Below the pieces are notes generated by a model. That model worked only from the letters and a program-made list of their open reading frames with translations. It was not told the origin of the DNA and searched no databases. The translations under genes and the position numbers were made by a program. A DNA stretch of 64,000 nt from Typha latifolia (lineage: Eukaryota > Streptophyta > Magnoliopsida > Poales > Typhaceae). Shown piece by piece: positions 47,647 to 61,616 of the stretch; position 1 is the stretch's first letter, and each line of letters begins with the position of its first letter. Location: NCBI GenBank assembly GCA_019914945.1, contig CM034113.1, forward strand, positions 6,118,850-6,182,849. The letters are read 5' to 3'.

Positions 47647-50600
47647 CTACTTCTGTGGAATCTTCTGTTTGGTTTTCTTATTTCCCTTCTTTCTGGAACT
47701 TGTTTCTGCTGTTTCTTCTTCTTCAGCCTTTTGTTCTGCCTCCAGTATGGCAAGCTACAAACAAAGTGAAACAAATAACAGTAAACAAGCGTATCCATAA
47801 TCAAACGATGCCTAGAGATCCAAAAATTTGTCACAAATAATCACCTCATCTAGAATCGGCTTAAGCTCCTTGTACCGAGCTTCAGCAAGATCGAAACCAT
47901 CTTTCCGAAGTTCCTGGTATTCCAAAGTTAACATAAAGCAAATTTGTAGTCAAAATTCACGTCCTTGCCCAAAAACTGGGCTCGCCACATATAGCAGAAG
48001 AGAAATTCTAAGGTCATTCCTCATATGCTTAACTGTGGTACATTGGTAGAAAATAATAGATCACTTGTGTACCACTCATATATATTACACAAATCAACTT
48101 TGCTATTTTTTCCCTTAAAAGGGCTTATGAACGGAAAGAAGTAGAAAATAGGACATTTGTGGCAAGTAGGTGGTAATACAATAATTGGCATAGGAACAAG
48201 TAGTTCGACAGTAATTCAGGAGAGGGAACAATAGAGATGAAGTGTTGAGACGGCAACTCAGTGAGTTTATCATTTTCAGAGGAAGAGGTAAGTTTATTGA
48301 TGAAGTGGCAGCCTTATACCATTTGAAGGATCAAAAGAATTTAAGTAAATCCAGAACGTATAATGATGATCAACTAGGAATGTAGTCATTTTGATGGACC
48401 GAACTAAGAATAGGGACCTACCAATAACACATGATTATGTCGCAATTGCCATTACAGTCTTAAAAGTAGAAATATATAGAAATGTAAATATGCTACCACT
48501 TTGAAATATAGTATTAGAAAGCTAAATGAAACCTAAGCAGAATATATTGATATATGCATGAAGTGTAAACAAGTTTAAAGTTTAAACTGACCTTTCCAGT
48601 ATGTTGAGTATGCTCATGAGCAGCCATCTGCCAGTATATATTTGTTCGTCTATAGAAATCTCTCAATGATTCTCCAGGCTTCGGATATTGAAAAATCAGA
48701 AGTTAGACAAGTTCATGAGCTGGATGAGTGGGTGATAACACCCATATTATTCTAACATAACCCTACAATCCTGATTACGATTGACCAAGGAATTATTCTA
48801 ACATATAAAAGGCCAACGCATTTTCATTCTCAACGAATGAAGAGAACTTCCAGAGAATCCGTTAAGAAAAGTTTAGATACAAAAACATAAAATTAATATG
48901 ATATGTTACAGTAATCCAGGAAATAGAATCACCATAGGAGTCCTTTGAGAATCTGAAAGGCCAAGAGTGACCCTGATCTGTTCTATCCTTGCACGTTTCT
49001 CTTTTCTGCGCAAATTCTTTTTCTCACCCTTTAATAAAGAAACAGCAGTGCCAATATCAAGAGCCCCTTCACCATCATCCTCTGACTGTTATAGCAAGGG
49101 AGCAAAAAGAACTAAATAAATAATTTGCTTAATAGGAGCACAAACAAAACATAGTTACAAGTTGCAACCGGAGGTTAGTTATCAGATACAGGAAATATGA
49201 CTGGAAAAGCTCTTGCTCAAGAAAATGAGAAATAAGAAAAGATTCAACGAGTATTGGTAAGCAGCTCTAAAAGTTTCTTCCCAAGAATGTCTTGACTGTG
49301 TAGTAAAACATGAATCATCAAACTTTAGCTGACTTGTACACATTTCAACACAGCTACAGGAAGATGAAGTGATTCTAGAACAACTCAAGTAATGTAGTAG
49401 GTGAAGAAAATTCAACTCACTACCTTCAATTAGAAGCATTTCCAACAACATTAGTTTCTCTCTATCACATATAACATCAGATCATCCATTTATAAACTTT
49501 CTTATAGTTTATATTACATTTTTATTCTACCCTTTCTTGTCATAACCCTACAATCAGCATATCCACTGTTCTGTTTGCTTGTGTTAGCAAGTACATATTT
49601 CTTCCTAATTCATTATGTTATGTACCAAACTGGAAAACGCAATCAGCGCATGAGACTTCCACCTACACAGGGTCTTGGGAGGGGAGCAGACATGTACACA
49701 ACCTTATCCTCATTAAATTTCATCGATTGCTTTCTTAGCTTGTTCTCTCTAAATGTTTCCAAAATTGCCATGTCCTCATATATTTACTACACTTTTAACA
49801 TGATCTTTTCACTATAAATATCAATCTCTTATCCTTATGTTACATCTTCTAGTCTTTCTTCTCATACAATTATGATTTTGCTTATGTGCTTTAACTGTAG
49901 GCCCAACATAAATGTCCCGATTCATTTTGAGAAGAAAAGATAGTGAGCAGAAAACAATAAATCTTCATAAAAGGTTGTTGTAGCATGGATATTTACACCA
50001 GCATTTTAGTTTAAAAATATCATAATTTTTTCTTGTTTACTCTTAAAGGTTAAAAGACAAAAGCATTGTTTGTCTGAGCTACAGTTGAATTGTTCGTCTG
50101 AGCTACAGTTTTATTAATGGTAAAGTCGTTATTCCAAAACTACAATTCCATAATAAGATTCAATCATAAATACCTCCTAATTAGACATCTTCCCTCTTAA
50201 ACCCCACTTAGGCAGGAGCCTCATGCACTTGAACCCTCTATGTAATTATCTATGTACCAATATAATCTTATAGGGAATGGAGGTCTAGAGCTTTATTCCA
50301 ATTCACTTAATAAAGAAGGCGACGCCAGGTAGCTAGTGGAGGAGGTAACAATGTGGAATTAATGGACTCTCAGTCAAGCGTTTAGACACCCTGATGAATT
50401 CAATGGCCCTAAAGCAAAGTCTGCCAATGAGTTTAAACACCTCCTGTTTGTTTTCTTTCCTTATGTGAGTAATTCAATTGGGAGACTATTTATATGTTGT
50501 TTTACTTGACCTTGGCAAGCAATAAAGTATCTTCTCTTTCTCTCCTCTCAAGTAGGTCAAACTAGCTAGGGGGCTTCTCTTTTTGTCCATTAAACTACTA

Positions 50601-53600
50601 TGGTATTGCTTGATATGACCCATCCATCAGGTCAGAACCTATCACAATCTTTCCATATAACTTGATGCAAGTAGGGGCAAGGATCGGCATGCTAGTGGGA
50701 TGAGTCGTCTCAATTAGGCATCTTCCCATCCTAAACCCTACACAGGCGGGAGCCTTCTGCACTTGAACACCACTTATGTAAGTACCCATGTATCCATATA
50801 ATCTTTCCATGGATCTTGATTTAGGCAAAGGCGAGGATTGGCATGCTAGTGGGATGGATCTTAGTTAGGCATCCACACAATATGCACAAAGCAGGACACC
50901 CACATGCCAAAAGATATGCATCAGTTTGAGGCAGTTTAGCTCAAGTTGACACTGCATCAACAAGTCAATGCAGTTGGCACTGCTTCAAATGGAGCAGCAC
51001 AAGGAGGAACATGGCAGCAATGTAATGATATAACCATGTATAAGAACACAAAGCATCAATACGATAGTACCTACATATGTTGCACAACCTAGGTAGGGGT
51101 GTCTTTCTTTCTTATTTTGACTACTAATTCTTCTTATAAAGCTAACAGAGAAACAAGGTCCATATAGCCGATCCCAAATATTTGGGATTCATAGCTTGTT
51201 TTTTTTCTTTTGTGTCAATTTAGGTTTACTTAGGGCTCTAGTAAATTCAGGACAACTTCAGAAGGTCGTTAATTTATTTTGTAGCATTGGATAGTGATCC
51301 TTACAAACATGGTTCATAACCATTGGCAATCTATTGATCTATGCATCTCATACAATATCTTTAATTGATTTCTCCTTCATTAATTCAAGACAGTTCCAGA
51401 AGGTTGTTTAATTATTTTTAGTACTGGGCAGTGATCCTCATAAACATGGTTCATGACCGGTGATCTACTGATTTATGCTTCTCATGCAATATAGTTTACC
51501 TACTTTGCATAAGGAAAGTGATACCTTCTTTATTAGGTAAAATTCAACCTCAAGAAAAGTGAACATGAAGAAAATAATGATACTGCCACTGAAAAGGCAT
51601 TATAAGCATTGAATGTATAGGTTACCCCCTTATCGTCATCATCACTTTCATTACTACTGCTTCCACTGTTACTTTCTTCATCTTCAGTATCATCATCATC
51701 ATCCTCATCCTCAGAAACTTCTTGCCATTCAGATTCCGAGGCCTGCAAATTTAGTAGCTAGAGTTCAGATCTGGAAGAACCTAAATAATAATACTGTAAC
51801 TATAACAGAGGACGCATACTCTGATGTAGGAACAATGAAAACACTAGAAAGAAAAAGAAGTGTTATAACATGGAAAGCTCATATCTAAAAGAAATAAAAA
51901 GATTTCATCTGCAGCTATGTTCCCTGTTTCTTATGGTCCTGTTAGCAGTTTCCAACAAAGCTTTTTCCTAAAACTGTTTCAAAGGCTAATAAATGGCAAA
52001 GTAATGGCACACAGTGTGAAGTTAATTGTGCAGTCTATCATCAAAAAGGAGTTCTGACAAATTAAAATAATGCAACACATAGATCAATATAACATCTCAG
52101 ACTATGCAAAGAACCTGTATTATGCACTTCCATTCATCTAGTTTACTCAGGTTCAATGAATAAAGATCATCAAGTGTAATCTCTCGGTCTTTAACTTCCA
52201 TTGTTCCTCCATATAAGTAGAGCATATCTTTTCCAACGACCATGCAAGAATTGATGCGCCCGCAAGGTTTCACTGTCTATAGAATTATTGAACGGTCAGT
52301 AGAAAGAAGAAAAAGATATAGATAAACCTTGAAAAAGTTTATACAGCAAACCTCTGATGACTTGCTTTCTTGCTTATTAGCCGAATCATCGATAAGCCCC
52401 TGAACCTTCGGATCAGAGACCTTGATTGATTCAACATGGTTAAAGGATAGATTCTTGCTCATGTGATGAGAAACTTCTTGAACACCACATTGCATGTCAA
52501 CAACATCACAATCTATATTATCATCCCCTTCATTTGCTACAGACATCTCTATATCACCTTGACTATCCTTTGATGGTTCACTTCTCTTCAATCCTTTTAA
52601 CTATGAGTCAGTAACAAAACATTCAAAATTAGACTAAAGCAAAATACTACAAATCTTGTATTGAATGTTAAAATTAAAACTTCAAAGTACTTCAATAATA
52701 AAGGTAGCAAAATAATACACTAGATATTTTATAAATTGTTTTCAGATGTGTTAACTTTGATGGCCTTTGTTTAAACCTAGGGTCTTCAGTAAGCACATTA
52801 GGAAATATGCATATTTGCAAATTGAACTCCACCAAGCATAGGCATTTGCATAAAAAATCAAAATGCCCAATAGCTTAACCTTTTATAGTAGTAGGTAAGT
52901 TAACATAAAAGCAAAACAAGCCTCATAAAATCTCTATTATTTAATATATATAGAACCTCCACCCATTTAACTCTATTCTACTTCTTGAGCTCATCAAAAT
53001 ATCTCAAGACTATAAGTGAAGAGTGTTAGAATATAAAATATAAAAACCATCATCCTAAGTTTTTAAAGTAATTAAAAAGTTAACATCCTATAAGGAATAA
53101 TAAGCTACACAATTCTTATAAATTATATGGCAGTGTCTAGAGTTCAACTCAAATTGGACAAGATTCCAACAAAAAAGTTGAATTTTAATCAACTGGCTAT
53201 GGATCAGACATTAACCCACCCAAGGCTCTGAATATCAGTATCAACTACTAAAAGCAATGATACATATTGACTGTATTAGCCATAAATACTAGCATTATCG
53301 ATTGCTATTGACTGTTTTAACATCGAACTCTTTTAAATCAAAGTTCTCAATATCGGGATTGGGATGGGGATCGGTATCAGCCGTTCGGAAAAACGATATG
53401 TATTAACCGCTCATATCGGATCGGACTATTTTTTAATTACGTAAAATTATAAATATTATTTTAAAATGCAGAAAAATTTCTAAAAATTTTGAAAAAATGA
53501 GAGAAAGTAAGAAAATCAAAATTACTCATATATGAAGTCTAAAAACTTAAAAAATGTATTAACTTACTTAAAATTCAAAATTTTGATGAATATTGAACTC

Positions 53601-56600
53601 TCTCTCCCCTCTTGCCTCTCAAAATTCAAAACTTATTCAAAAATTACTCACATAGATACGGTTCCTATTTTTTCTTTACTTATTCCCCCTCTCTCTCTCC
53701 CTTTCCCCTCTCTCTCAGGCTCCCAACAATTGGTGCTGGTGTTTCACTACAGCAACAATAGAGATCATCGGATCTACTCGGTGCAGGAAGAGAAAAAGAG
53801 AGGCAATGAGAGGAATTAAAAACTAAAAAAATAATAATAAAATAACTCATCTGAGGTTGTCGGATCTTTGTCAGAGAATGTCGCGGGAGGTCGAGAACAC
53901 GATAGATCTACTCAGTCGCCAGTGGAAGTGCGAAAAAAGAGAAAAAAGAAAGAAAAAGAGAGAGAAAAGAGAGAGAAAAGAAAGAAAGAGAGGCAAGAGG
54001 GGTCCAAGTCGGATCCCACCCATTCTCGCCAGTTTTGGGCTGGATCGGCCGATCTCGTCCAAAACGGATAGGCTTTCGATCATGATCGAGATTGGCTGAA
54101 ACTAGGAAATTAAATAAAAATGATATAAGATATAGAAATTTTTTCTAAAATATAGTAAAATAATAGGAAAAATAAGAGACTTCAAATTACTCACTTAAAG
54201 TAGTGATCTTATGGAGAAAGTTAGATGGCGGCTCAACCCACCATCTGCCAGCAATGGTCATAACCACATTTGCTTAGTAGAGGTAGTGTGAAGGTCCTAC
54301 ATGAAAAATCTAGATAGGTGAGGAGCAAGGTTATAAAACTCGATATCACAATTCGAATCAGTCATCTGAAAAGACGATACATATAGGTCGTGTCAGCCGC
54401 TCATATCGAATCAGATTATTTTTTAATTACGTAAATTCTAAATATTATTTAAAAATTTCTAAAATTTAGAAATAATAAGGATTACTTACATATGAAGCCT
54501 AACTTAAAATAATACTCCCTCTCTAAATTTTTTTTAAAATTTTTTTCTTCTCTATTCCTTTCTTTTTCCCTCTCTTGAGATACAACTAAAAAGTATCCTA
54601 TTTAAAATAAATAATTTTAATTATCCAATATGGTGGGATACAAGAGGGACGCGTTTTTGAATTATTTAGGTTAAACGGGTCGGGTATGCAATTAAAATTG
54701 ATTCAAAACCCATAAATCTGCTAACCAATCCATTAACATTTAACTAATAACATTAATCTAAACCTAACCCGTGTTCATTAAGCTCTCTTGTTCCTCTCCC
54801 TCTCGTGACCTAGTCGGCAATTTTTGGTTGTCCTTCCTCCTGCACACCGGCAACAAAGGCCTCCCCCCTTCCTCATGCGCCAGCAATGAAAGGCTTCCTC
54901 CCTCTCGCACAAGGCGGCGACGGCCTCCCTTCGTTCCTTCCGCACGTCGGCGACAAAAAGCCTTTCTCCCTCCCTCATGTGCCAGCAACAAAAAGCCTTC
55001 CTACCTCCTTCACGCACCGACAACAAAGGCCTTCCTCCCTCCCTCGTGCACTAGCGACGAAAGTTTCCTCCCCACCGCACGCGATGGCTCCCTCACGCGA
55101 CGGTGACTCCCTCGACAGTGACTCCCACATGCAATGGCAACTCCTAGTGACTAAGATACCCTACTTTATCTCATCTCTCACACACCAGTGATGAAATTTT
55201 TCTTTCTCTCTATCAAGTGATATTAGAATTCGGGGTTTTTAATTTTTTCTCATATTGTTCTTAGGACGTAAAATTAGATCATTGTGATCCTAATTGCTGC
55301 TAAATAGCTAATTTAGGATGATTATGGCCACTTTGTTTCTCTCCGTCTTTGATATGAGAATTTGGGATTTTTTTTTCATACTGTTCTAAAGGAACTTATA
55401 ATATCAAATTAGCTCACTATGATCCTAATTGCTACTACATGACTAATTTAGAATGCTATTTAAGCATTTGTGCTCACTGCTCCAGTGCTCTGCCTCATTG
55501 CCATGTTTTAGAAATTGATTGATGTTTTCTTTGAGAAAGCATGTTGTACTCACTGTGATATTGTGATCGTTGTTTTGTTTTATTGTTATATTATATCATT
55601 GTATTAAAAAAAATTCGGCTCAATTATCATAGAAAATGGCTAGTGCTAGTGCTTCTACTAACAGTATGAGTTCCACCAACAAAGTTATAGATGATAATTG
55701 TCCTATTTGGAAGCATGTGACCAAGTTGGAGAATATGGGAAAAAAAGAGGGCATACTAAATTTCAATGTAATTATTGTATGTGATTCATACAATAATTCT
55801 CATTTTAGGGTGAAGCATATTTGTTGAGATTATCAGGGTGTGGAATCAAATCTTGCCCTAAGATTAATAGTAAACATCTTAATAAGATGAAATGAGTAGT
55901 GAAAGAGGCTGAGTTGAGAATAAAATTTTTTATGGCTAGACTGATATCCTTACCATTATCAACTCGACCACCCTTATCCTCTTTAGGAGAGATTTTTGAA
56001 CCTAGAAAAGTATGGCTACTAAAGACACATCTATGGAGAAGTCTTTCAACTTAGTTATTCGCAATCAATTAAATTACGAAATTGCTAGAATGCTTTATTC
56101 ATGCGGATTACCTTTTCATTTTGCTAGAATCCATATTACATAAGGGTCATATCAGTTTGTAGCTAACAATCAAATATCTGATCTTTTATCTCCTGGTATT
56201 GAGAATTACATTGCTCCTACAAGAGAGGATAAACATTAAAAGATTATTGGACTCTATCAAAAGCACTTGGATGAAAAAATGTGTTACCATTATGTGTGAT
56301 AGTTGGACAGATGCCCAGAAAAGACCTCTTATTAATTTTTCGACTGTCACTGAATATAGTCCTATGCTTTTGAAAGATGTTAACTATGAAGAGAAATATA
56401 AAGATAAATTTTATATCTAAATTGATCATCAATATAATTGAAGAGGTTGGTCATTCGGTTTTAAAATATACTAAATTTAATGGATGACAGCTGGAAGGTC
56501 TTGCACACCCATAAGATGCATACACACTATAATATACCCTAGCCCTCCACATGTTGTGATCGTCTTAAAACACTGACTATATTAAGAATATAGCTTAGCA

Positions 56601-59600
56601 CATATCTTCATATGAACCTACATAATTTCCCAGTGATTTAATAATAAAAAATGTAGTAAAGAACGTTGACATGTGGATGCATTGGATTCGAGGGAACAAA
56701 TAATACAACGGCCATATTGCTAATTTCTTCTCATTTCATCACCTTTAAATATAGAGGTCTTGTATGTTTAGCAAAAGGATTAGCTATGAAGTAGGACTCA
56801 TAAACGACATGCACCATAGTAGTATAGTTATGCAATAGTGCAAACATATGCGACAGCCACTAACTTTAATTAATGCATATAATCACATTTCAGGAACTAA
56901 TTCCTCATACCACTTAAAGGTGAATTTAAAGAGAATAAACCATTGACTTAAAGATTCTGTTCCTATGAACAAAGGGAATATTGCTTTGGGTCACATGCAT
57001 TCAAAATTGAAGTACTAGATAAGCTATGTACATCATAAAAAAAATCTAAATAAATTATCACATGCTAAAATAACAGTAGGCTCACTATATTACCTTTTCT
57101 TTGGTAGATTTATCCTTCCGCAGCTCCAAAGGATACCTAAGATTGCATACAAGAAATTAAGTTCATGTAAATAAACAGAATGCTGATATTTGCAGGAAGA
57201 TGACACACGTTTCAAGTCATATAACTCATAATCTCATATAGATATGAAACAACACAATAGTAGAAGCTTTTTCAAGTCATTAGTCTCTCATTTGTAGTAT
57301 GGCAATTATCATTCCTTCACATCATTATTTTATTTACCATACTTAATGTTTAAAAAATATGCATCAAATTTTCTTGTGCACATATTCAACTATATTATCA
57401 CTTCATAGAATAGGTTAATGAGTGGTTGTGTTTTGCTATCATGTATTTACCGTATTTGGGCGACGTTGGCATTTTGCTTGTGACTTTATCAAATGATTTG
57501 GAAACTTATGCAGTTATGGCAGATAATAATCTTTATCCCATGCCATAGAAAATTCATTTCTTATGTGCTATTCTCCACTATGACTGACTTTGTAAATAGG
57601 AAGGCATGTTCAGTTCTTTGCTAATACTTTTCTTCCCCTTCTCTCTTTTGAGAAACAATACCTCACTATCTTAAGATTTCTTCAACCACGTAATTCCTTT
57701 GGTATCATGTTTACTCCTATTATGATGATTTGGCTACTACAATGTATCCAACCACCACTGCGGTTTAGTTTCCTAGTAAAATATCACTGATCAATACATT
57801 TCCGCAAATTATCAACAAGATATTTTGAAGTTTGGTGGCTTTGTTTCAAGTAAATTTGACCATATATCTAGTCTATCGCAACCACAAAACCTGTACAAAC
57901 TTTGTGCAGCATAGGTATAGCCACAAGCATCAAGTTCATACTAGTTGTCAGCCTATTATAAAGGATCCAAAATATTATGTAATCATGTTATAATATGTTT
58001 CACAGGTTCACTAATCTAGCCAAGCTACCAGCCAAAACATCAGATACACTATTTAACTTCTATAATCATATCTTTAGCTCCACTATGTAAAAGATCTGTC
58101 TGTTTTGTGAGACTATTCCCAGGTAAAACTATAAAATTTAAAGTTCTCACAGACTGTAACCATGCAGGTGTTGAAATTGAGGGATAACAGTAGTTACACC
58201 TTTTTAGTGAACTAGGATAAATGATAAAAGTAACTTTTTTCGTTTTTTTTAGTACAGAAGTTTGCCCCTAGCCTATTTGTCCCAAAAAGTAAGTTTTTTG
58301 GAACTCTAGGAAATAAAAAGGGATAAAGCTACTATATAACCCCTTCCAAACACAGCTAAGGAATAGTCTAGATAACCCAAGGATAGTCGTGCCGGTTGGC
58401 AGGGACACCTTCCAAAACACAACCTAGTCTAGACAACCCAATGATGGCCACACCGATGACGAAACGACACCCAGCATAGGGTGTGCCCATGTTAGGTTAT
58501 TCCGACTCGTGCTGCCCAGCATTAGTTGAGATTTAATGGACCACAATACGTGCCACCTAAAACCCATTAAAGGCTAATCTTGGCAGCCACTTAACCAAAT
58601 AAAAAATGTTGAAATAAGAGAAGAGAGGAAAAAGAAAGAGAAATATAGGAGATTAAGTAGGAATTTAAGCTTTTTTTTCCTTCAAATCCCAATAAAAGAT
58701 AAATTTTTCTTTCATTGTCTTAAGTATTTCCTCTGTTTTACACTTAAAAAACTAATTTGGGGTGTAGAAATAATAAATCTACTTAAATTTGTTAGATCTA
58801 TTATTTGTAAGATTTTTCTTAAGGAAAACAAATTTGTAATATTTCTCTACATAGATCTAGCATTTTGGTGCTAGATCTATGAAAATTACTCTTGAAAATA
58901 TATGATCAAAAGAAAATTTTAATTTACCCCAAATTTAAAAAAAAAATTGAAATTAATATGTCAAATTCATTCAAATTGAATTGAAACTGGTATAAAATAT
59001 TGATTTAAACCCTAAATTTATAATTTTTAGCTAAAATTTCAGCATAATTAGAAATTATTGCTTTTTCTTAAATTGCTTGAACTGTTTTCACAGCCTACAT
59101 GTGGCTATAGTTTGTCTGTGCCTATTCCAATGTCAGCTATTCTCATGCATGTTCTATAATCTATATGCATATTACTGGATACGAGAGTTGCAGAGTCTAG
59201 ATATGTATAAAGAGTATGTGAGGCCTTAATATATATTTTAAGCAATATTCTTATGTTATTCTTGTATCAGCATATGAAGTTTTGATTCTCCCTATCATTC
59301 TATATTCAACTTGCTTTTGGTTTTCAATTATTGAGCTATTGTCAATTAACAAATAAGCTCAATCATATTACGTGTTAAATCATATTTCTACTTGACTATT
59401 ACTATATCTTTAATAAAAAACATTAATAGAGGCTTTAATACATGTATTCAAATTAAAAACATATATAAAGACCCTAAAAAGTATATTAGAAGTTTGTCAA
59501 TGCGTGGCACTAGCATACAGGACGCGCTGACAGGGTACTGGCATGTGCCAGTAACATAATAATCCTTGAGATAACCTAAATAAACCCAAGAAATCCCTAA

Positions 59601-60138
59601 CTCAATTTTACCCAACATAAGTTGAAAGGCTGATGGAACCTAGTTTGACTTGATGTAGGTTAAACCAATTGTCCTTTCCACCAAATTAATCTATAGTTCA
59701 GTCCCATCATTGAGGCATTGAGTCAATTGAACCACATGTGGACCACATAAAATTGTTAGACAAATTTTACATGTACTCGTCAGCTTCTCAGTTATTTCTT
59801 CCTATTACACATAGAAATACATTAGAATGTCTGAAGTAAATGTACTGCTGTAAAAGTTAACAAGTAGCTATTTTTTTATTGATCCTTTCAATTATAATGC
59901 AGATGCACACTATTCTTTCTTTCAGTTGATGGCACCTTCATCCTTTTGGTTTGCATATCTTTTAAATATTTCCAGATAAAAGAAAACTGAAGTGCAGTAC
60001 ACTAAAAGCAGAAATAGTTATTATAATCTGGTCAATATTGAAATCTGGAAAGAAATATATGAGACAGAGCATACCATCGATGACTATCTAACTGGAAGCC
60101 GTATAACTCATTCATAAACAAACTCATCAGGAGATCGC
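47647..60138 (-). CDS. KLHDC4: KLHDC4-type kelch-repeat protein, C-terminal nine exons (349 aa in window; 5' end beyond window)
   Basis: Minus-strand exons: 60075-60138, 57094-57136, 52352-52600, 52115-52276, 51626-51742, 48933-49085, 48592-48678, 47845-47913, 47647-47754. All phases agree and end at a TAG. Reading from the first visible exon: a kelch blade fragment (ELYGFQLDSHRWYPLELRKD), a long non-conserved insert, the last kelch blade (GRINSCMVVGKDMLYLYGGT), an acidic linker (SEDEDDDDDTEDEES), then the C-terminal DUF4110-like block GESLRDFYRRTNIYWQMAAHE and a basic tail (KKGNKKTKQKIPQK). This is the eukaryotic KLHDC4/yeast Kel3-like family; the molecular role is poorly known. The N-terminal kelch repeats must lie beyond 64000. 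Introns are swollen by transposons. Confidence 0.9.
50180..50880. repeat. Diverged duplicated segment in kelch gene intron
   Basis: Blocks around 50180-50270 and 50705-50810 share catcttccc, aaacccy-ac, ggcaggagcc/ggcgggagcc and cacttgaac. 'ggcatgctagtgggatg' occurs at about 50686 and 50839. Non-coding, origin unclear. Confidence 0.6.
51150..51215 (+). repeat. SINE-like 3' end (Au-SINE-like)
   Basis: catatagccgatcccaaata / tttgggattcatagctt followed by a T-rich tail resembles the conserved 3' end of plant Au-type SINEs. The 5' tRNA-like part is not visible. At 49660-49700 a related phrase (cagggtcttgggaggggagc) may be another fragment. Confidence 0.45.
51235..51495 (+). repeat. ~140-bp tandem duplication in kelch gene intron
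   Basis: attcaggacaacttcagaagg and attcaagacagttccagaagg start two copies. Each continues through agtgatcctYa, aaacatggttcat and tctactgat/tctattgat. Confidence 0.75.
53340..54110 (+). mobile_element. GA-rich TIR-type element, copy 2
   Basis: Head aagttctcaatatcgggatt, then cggatcggactattttttaa and aatattattttaaaatgcag; GA-rich core at 53690-54000; tail ending gattggctgaaactagg. Same order as the copies at 24190 and 61225. Its long Arg/Lys/Glu frames are composition artefacts. Confidence 0.65.
54330..54620 (+). mobile_element. GA-rich TIR-type element, copy 3 (truncated)
   Basis: Head aaggttataaaactcgatat, then tatcgaatcagattatttttt and aaatattatttaaaaat. It stops before the GA-rich core. 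Confidence 0.55.
54780..55110 (+). repeat. C-rich minisatellite upstream of the hAT pseudogene
   Basis: Six to seven imperfect units of about 35-45 bp built on (g)cgccggcgacaaa-ggcc-tcctccct. Composition artefacts create three overlapping frames. Confidence 0.7.
55228..55455 (+). repeat. ~127-bp diverged tandem duplication before the hAT coding remnant
   Basis: gtgatcctaattgctgctaaa at about 55283 and tatgatcctaattgctactac at about 55418, with matching flanks (ttctcatattgttct / ttcatactgttct). Confidence 0.65.
55636..56480 (+). pseudogene. Dead hAT transposase: BED zinc finger and DUF659 remnants
   Basis: First block (55636-55825) starts MASASASTN and carries DDNCPIWKHVTKLENMGKK and HFRVKH, the BED-finger start of plant hAT transposases, with a finger Cys lost. 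After stops, 56040-56130 gives NQLNYEIARMLYSCGLPFHFAR. 56199-56420 gives LLDSIKSTWMKKCVTIMCDS, WTDAQKRPLINF and EYKDK-like text, the DUF659 domain. The C-terminal dimerisation region is missing. Several in-frame stops and shifts. It lies in a kelch gene intron, opposite to the host gene. Confidence 0.85.
58330..59570. other. Transposon-derived intron DNA
   Basis: 59240-59560 is homologous to 3740-4220 inside the amidase-intron retrotransposon. The stretch before it (58360-58600) is less AT-rich and unassigned. Confidence 0.5.
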
Positions 60139-60867
60139 CTGCAAAATAAAAGCAGGAGGTAAAGAAAAACATAAACTATAGCAAGGAAACAGATCTGAAG
60201 CACCAGCAAGAACCCACTGAATATTGAATATCAAACACAAGAAGCTCGCTTGAAATCGTATTGAGCATTAATGGCAGTAGGCAGAAAGATTAACTGTTAA
60301 TTGGGTTAAATGTATTGTGAAACTCACAATGTAGATTATTCCGAGGTAAAATACTCGTAAACTAATTAAAATTTGAACTTCACTTTTTGCTCTGCACAAC
60401 TACTGATAAAATATTCCTAAAACTACTTGGTTACACCAAATTCAGAACTCAAAACTCAATATATACCAAGATAACAGAATCACAAGTTTTTAACAATTAT
60501 CACATGAAGGAAACAACTAAACAGAAAAGAGCACATCATCATTAAATTAACTTTGTGATTATAAAACAATGAATCAGTACAGTAAGACAACAAAGGCAAC
60601 TTCACATATGATCCTTAGGTCAATCTGCCTCGCCTACATAAGAATCTATCCAGATGTTTAATGAAATGATTTCAAGTTAGATGATATTCATGTTTTTCTA
60701 TTGTTAGATGTTGCCAAGAGGATAATAATTACTTGTGAAATCCAAGTTTCCATATTTAACGTTCCATTTTTTGTTTTTAGCTTTTCTGGCTGATTTTACA
60801 TGGTCACTGATTTATATATTTGGTTTTTTACATATTTGTCATTAAAAACTTTGGATAATTATACTAA

Positions 60868-61212
60868 GACCTCATGAACTATTCATTTCCACATGCACCC
60901 CCTTATCCTTTTTTTGTATACTTTGAATCCTTAAACTATGAAAAATCTCACCCATGGTATTAACAAGAAAATGCTAAATTATCATTTTGCCCTCAACTTT
61001 CCTATCTTTCTTTGCTCTAAAATAAGGGTAAAATGATCTCTATAAAGTCTAAAATTGGTCAATCATGTGACTCGCATGTAAATTTTTGACAAAAAAATTT
61101 AACAAAAACCAATGAAAGGGGCATTTCAAAGTTTTTCATAGTTAAAGAGTTAATATGTCATGAAAAACAAATTAAGGGGCCTAGGGTCTATGTGGAATGG
61201 ACAACAGTTCAG
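60868..61212. mobile_element. Foldback MITE-like element
   Basis: The left-end phrase aagacctcatgaactattca..ttccacatg pairs inverted with tggaatggac-aacagttcagaggtttta on the right. About 345 bp. Confidence 0.65.
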
Positions 61213-61589
61213 AGGTTTTAAGCAAGGTTCCGAATTTGGCTGATCCCGATCCACCCTTAAACTAGTTTCAGTGGGGTATCAACCGAATTAGCCAATACCT
61301 GATCCAAATCGGCCAAAGCAACTCAATAGAAGACTCGCCTATCTCTCGAAGCACACCCTGACGAAGTCCTCCAATGCCGATTCGTCAAAATAGAAGTCTG
61401 GCAAGCTTTTCCCCCGACAGAAATAGTGACACCGCACTCAACCTCGAGCAAGTCCATTTTCGCTCTTTCATTTTTGTTTATTTTTCTATATCTCCTCTCT
61501 GGCAACCTCCCCACTTCTCTCTCTCCCTCTCTCCTTTTCGCTCTTCCTCTTCTCTCTTCCTCTTTGTTCAACAAGACAGAGAGAGAGGA

Positions 61590-61613
61590 GTGGGGGGGGG
61601 GGGGGGGGGGGGG
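61590..61613. repeat. Poly-G run
   Basis: An almost uninterrupted run of more than 20 G at the edge of the LTR insertion; possibly an assembly-sensitive site. Confidence 0.85.
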
Positions 61614-61616
61614 AAG

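Noticed and set aside
53857..54099. Arg/Lys/Glu-rich frames
   Set aside because: GA-rich core of repeat copy 2; no conserved protein.
54764..55191. Four overlapping frames on both strands
   Set aside because: Produced by the C-rich minisatellite.
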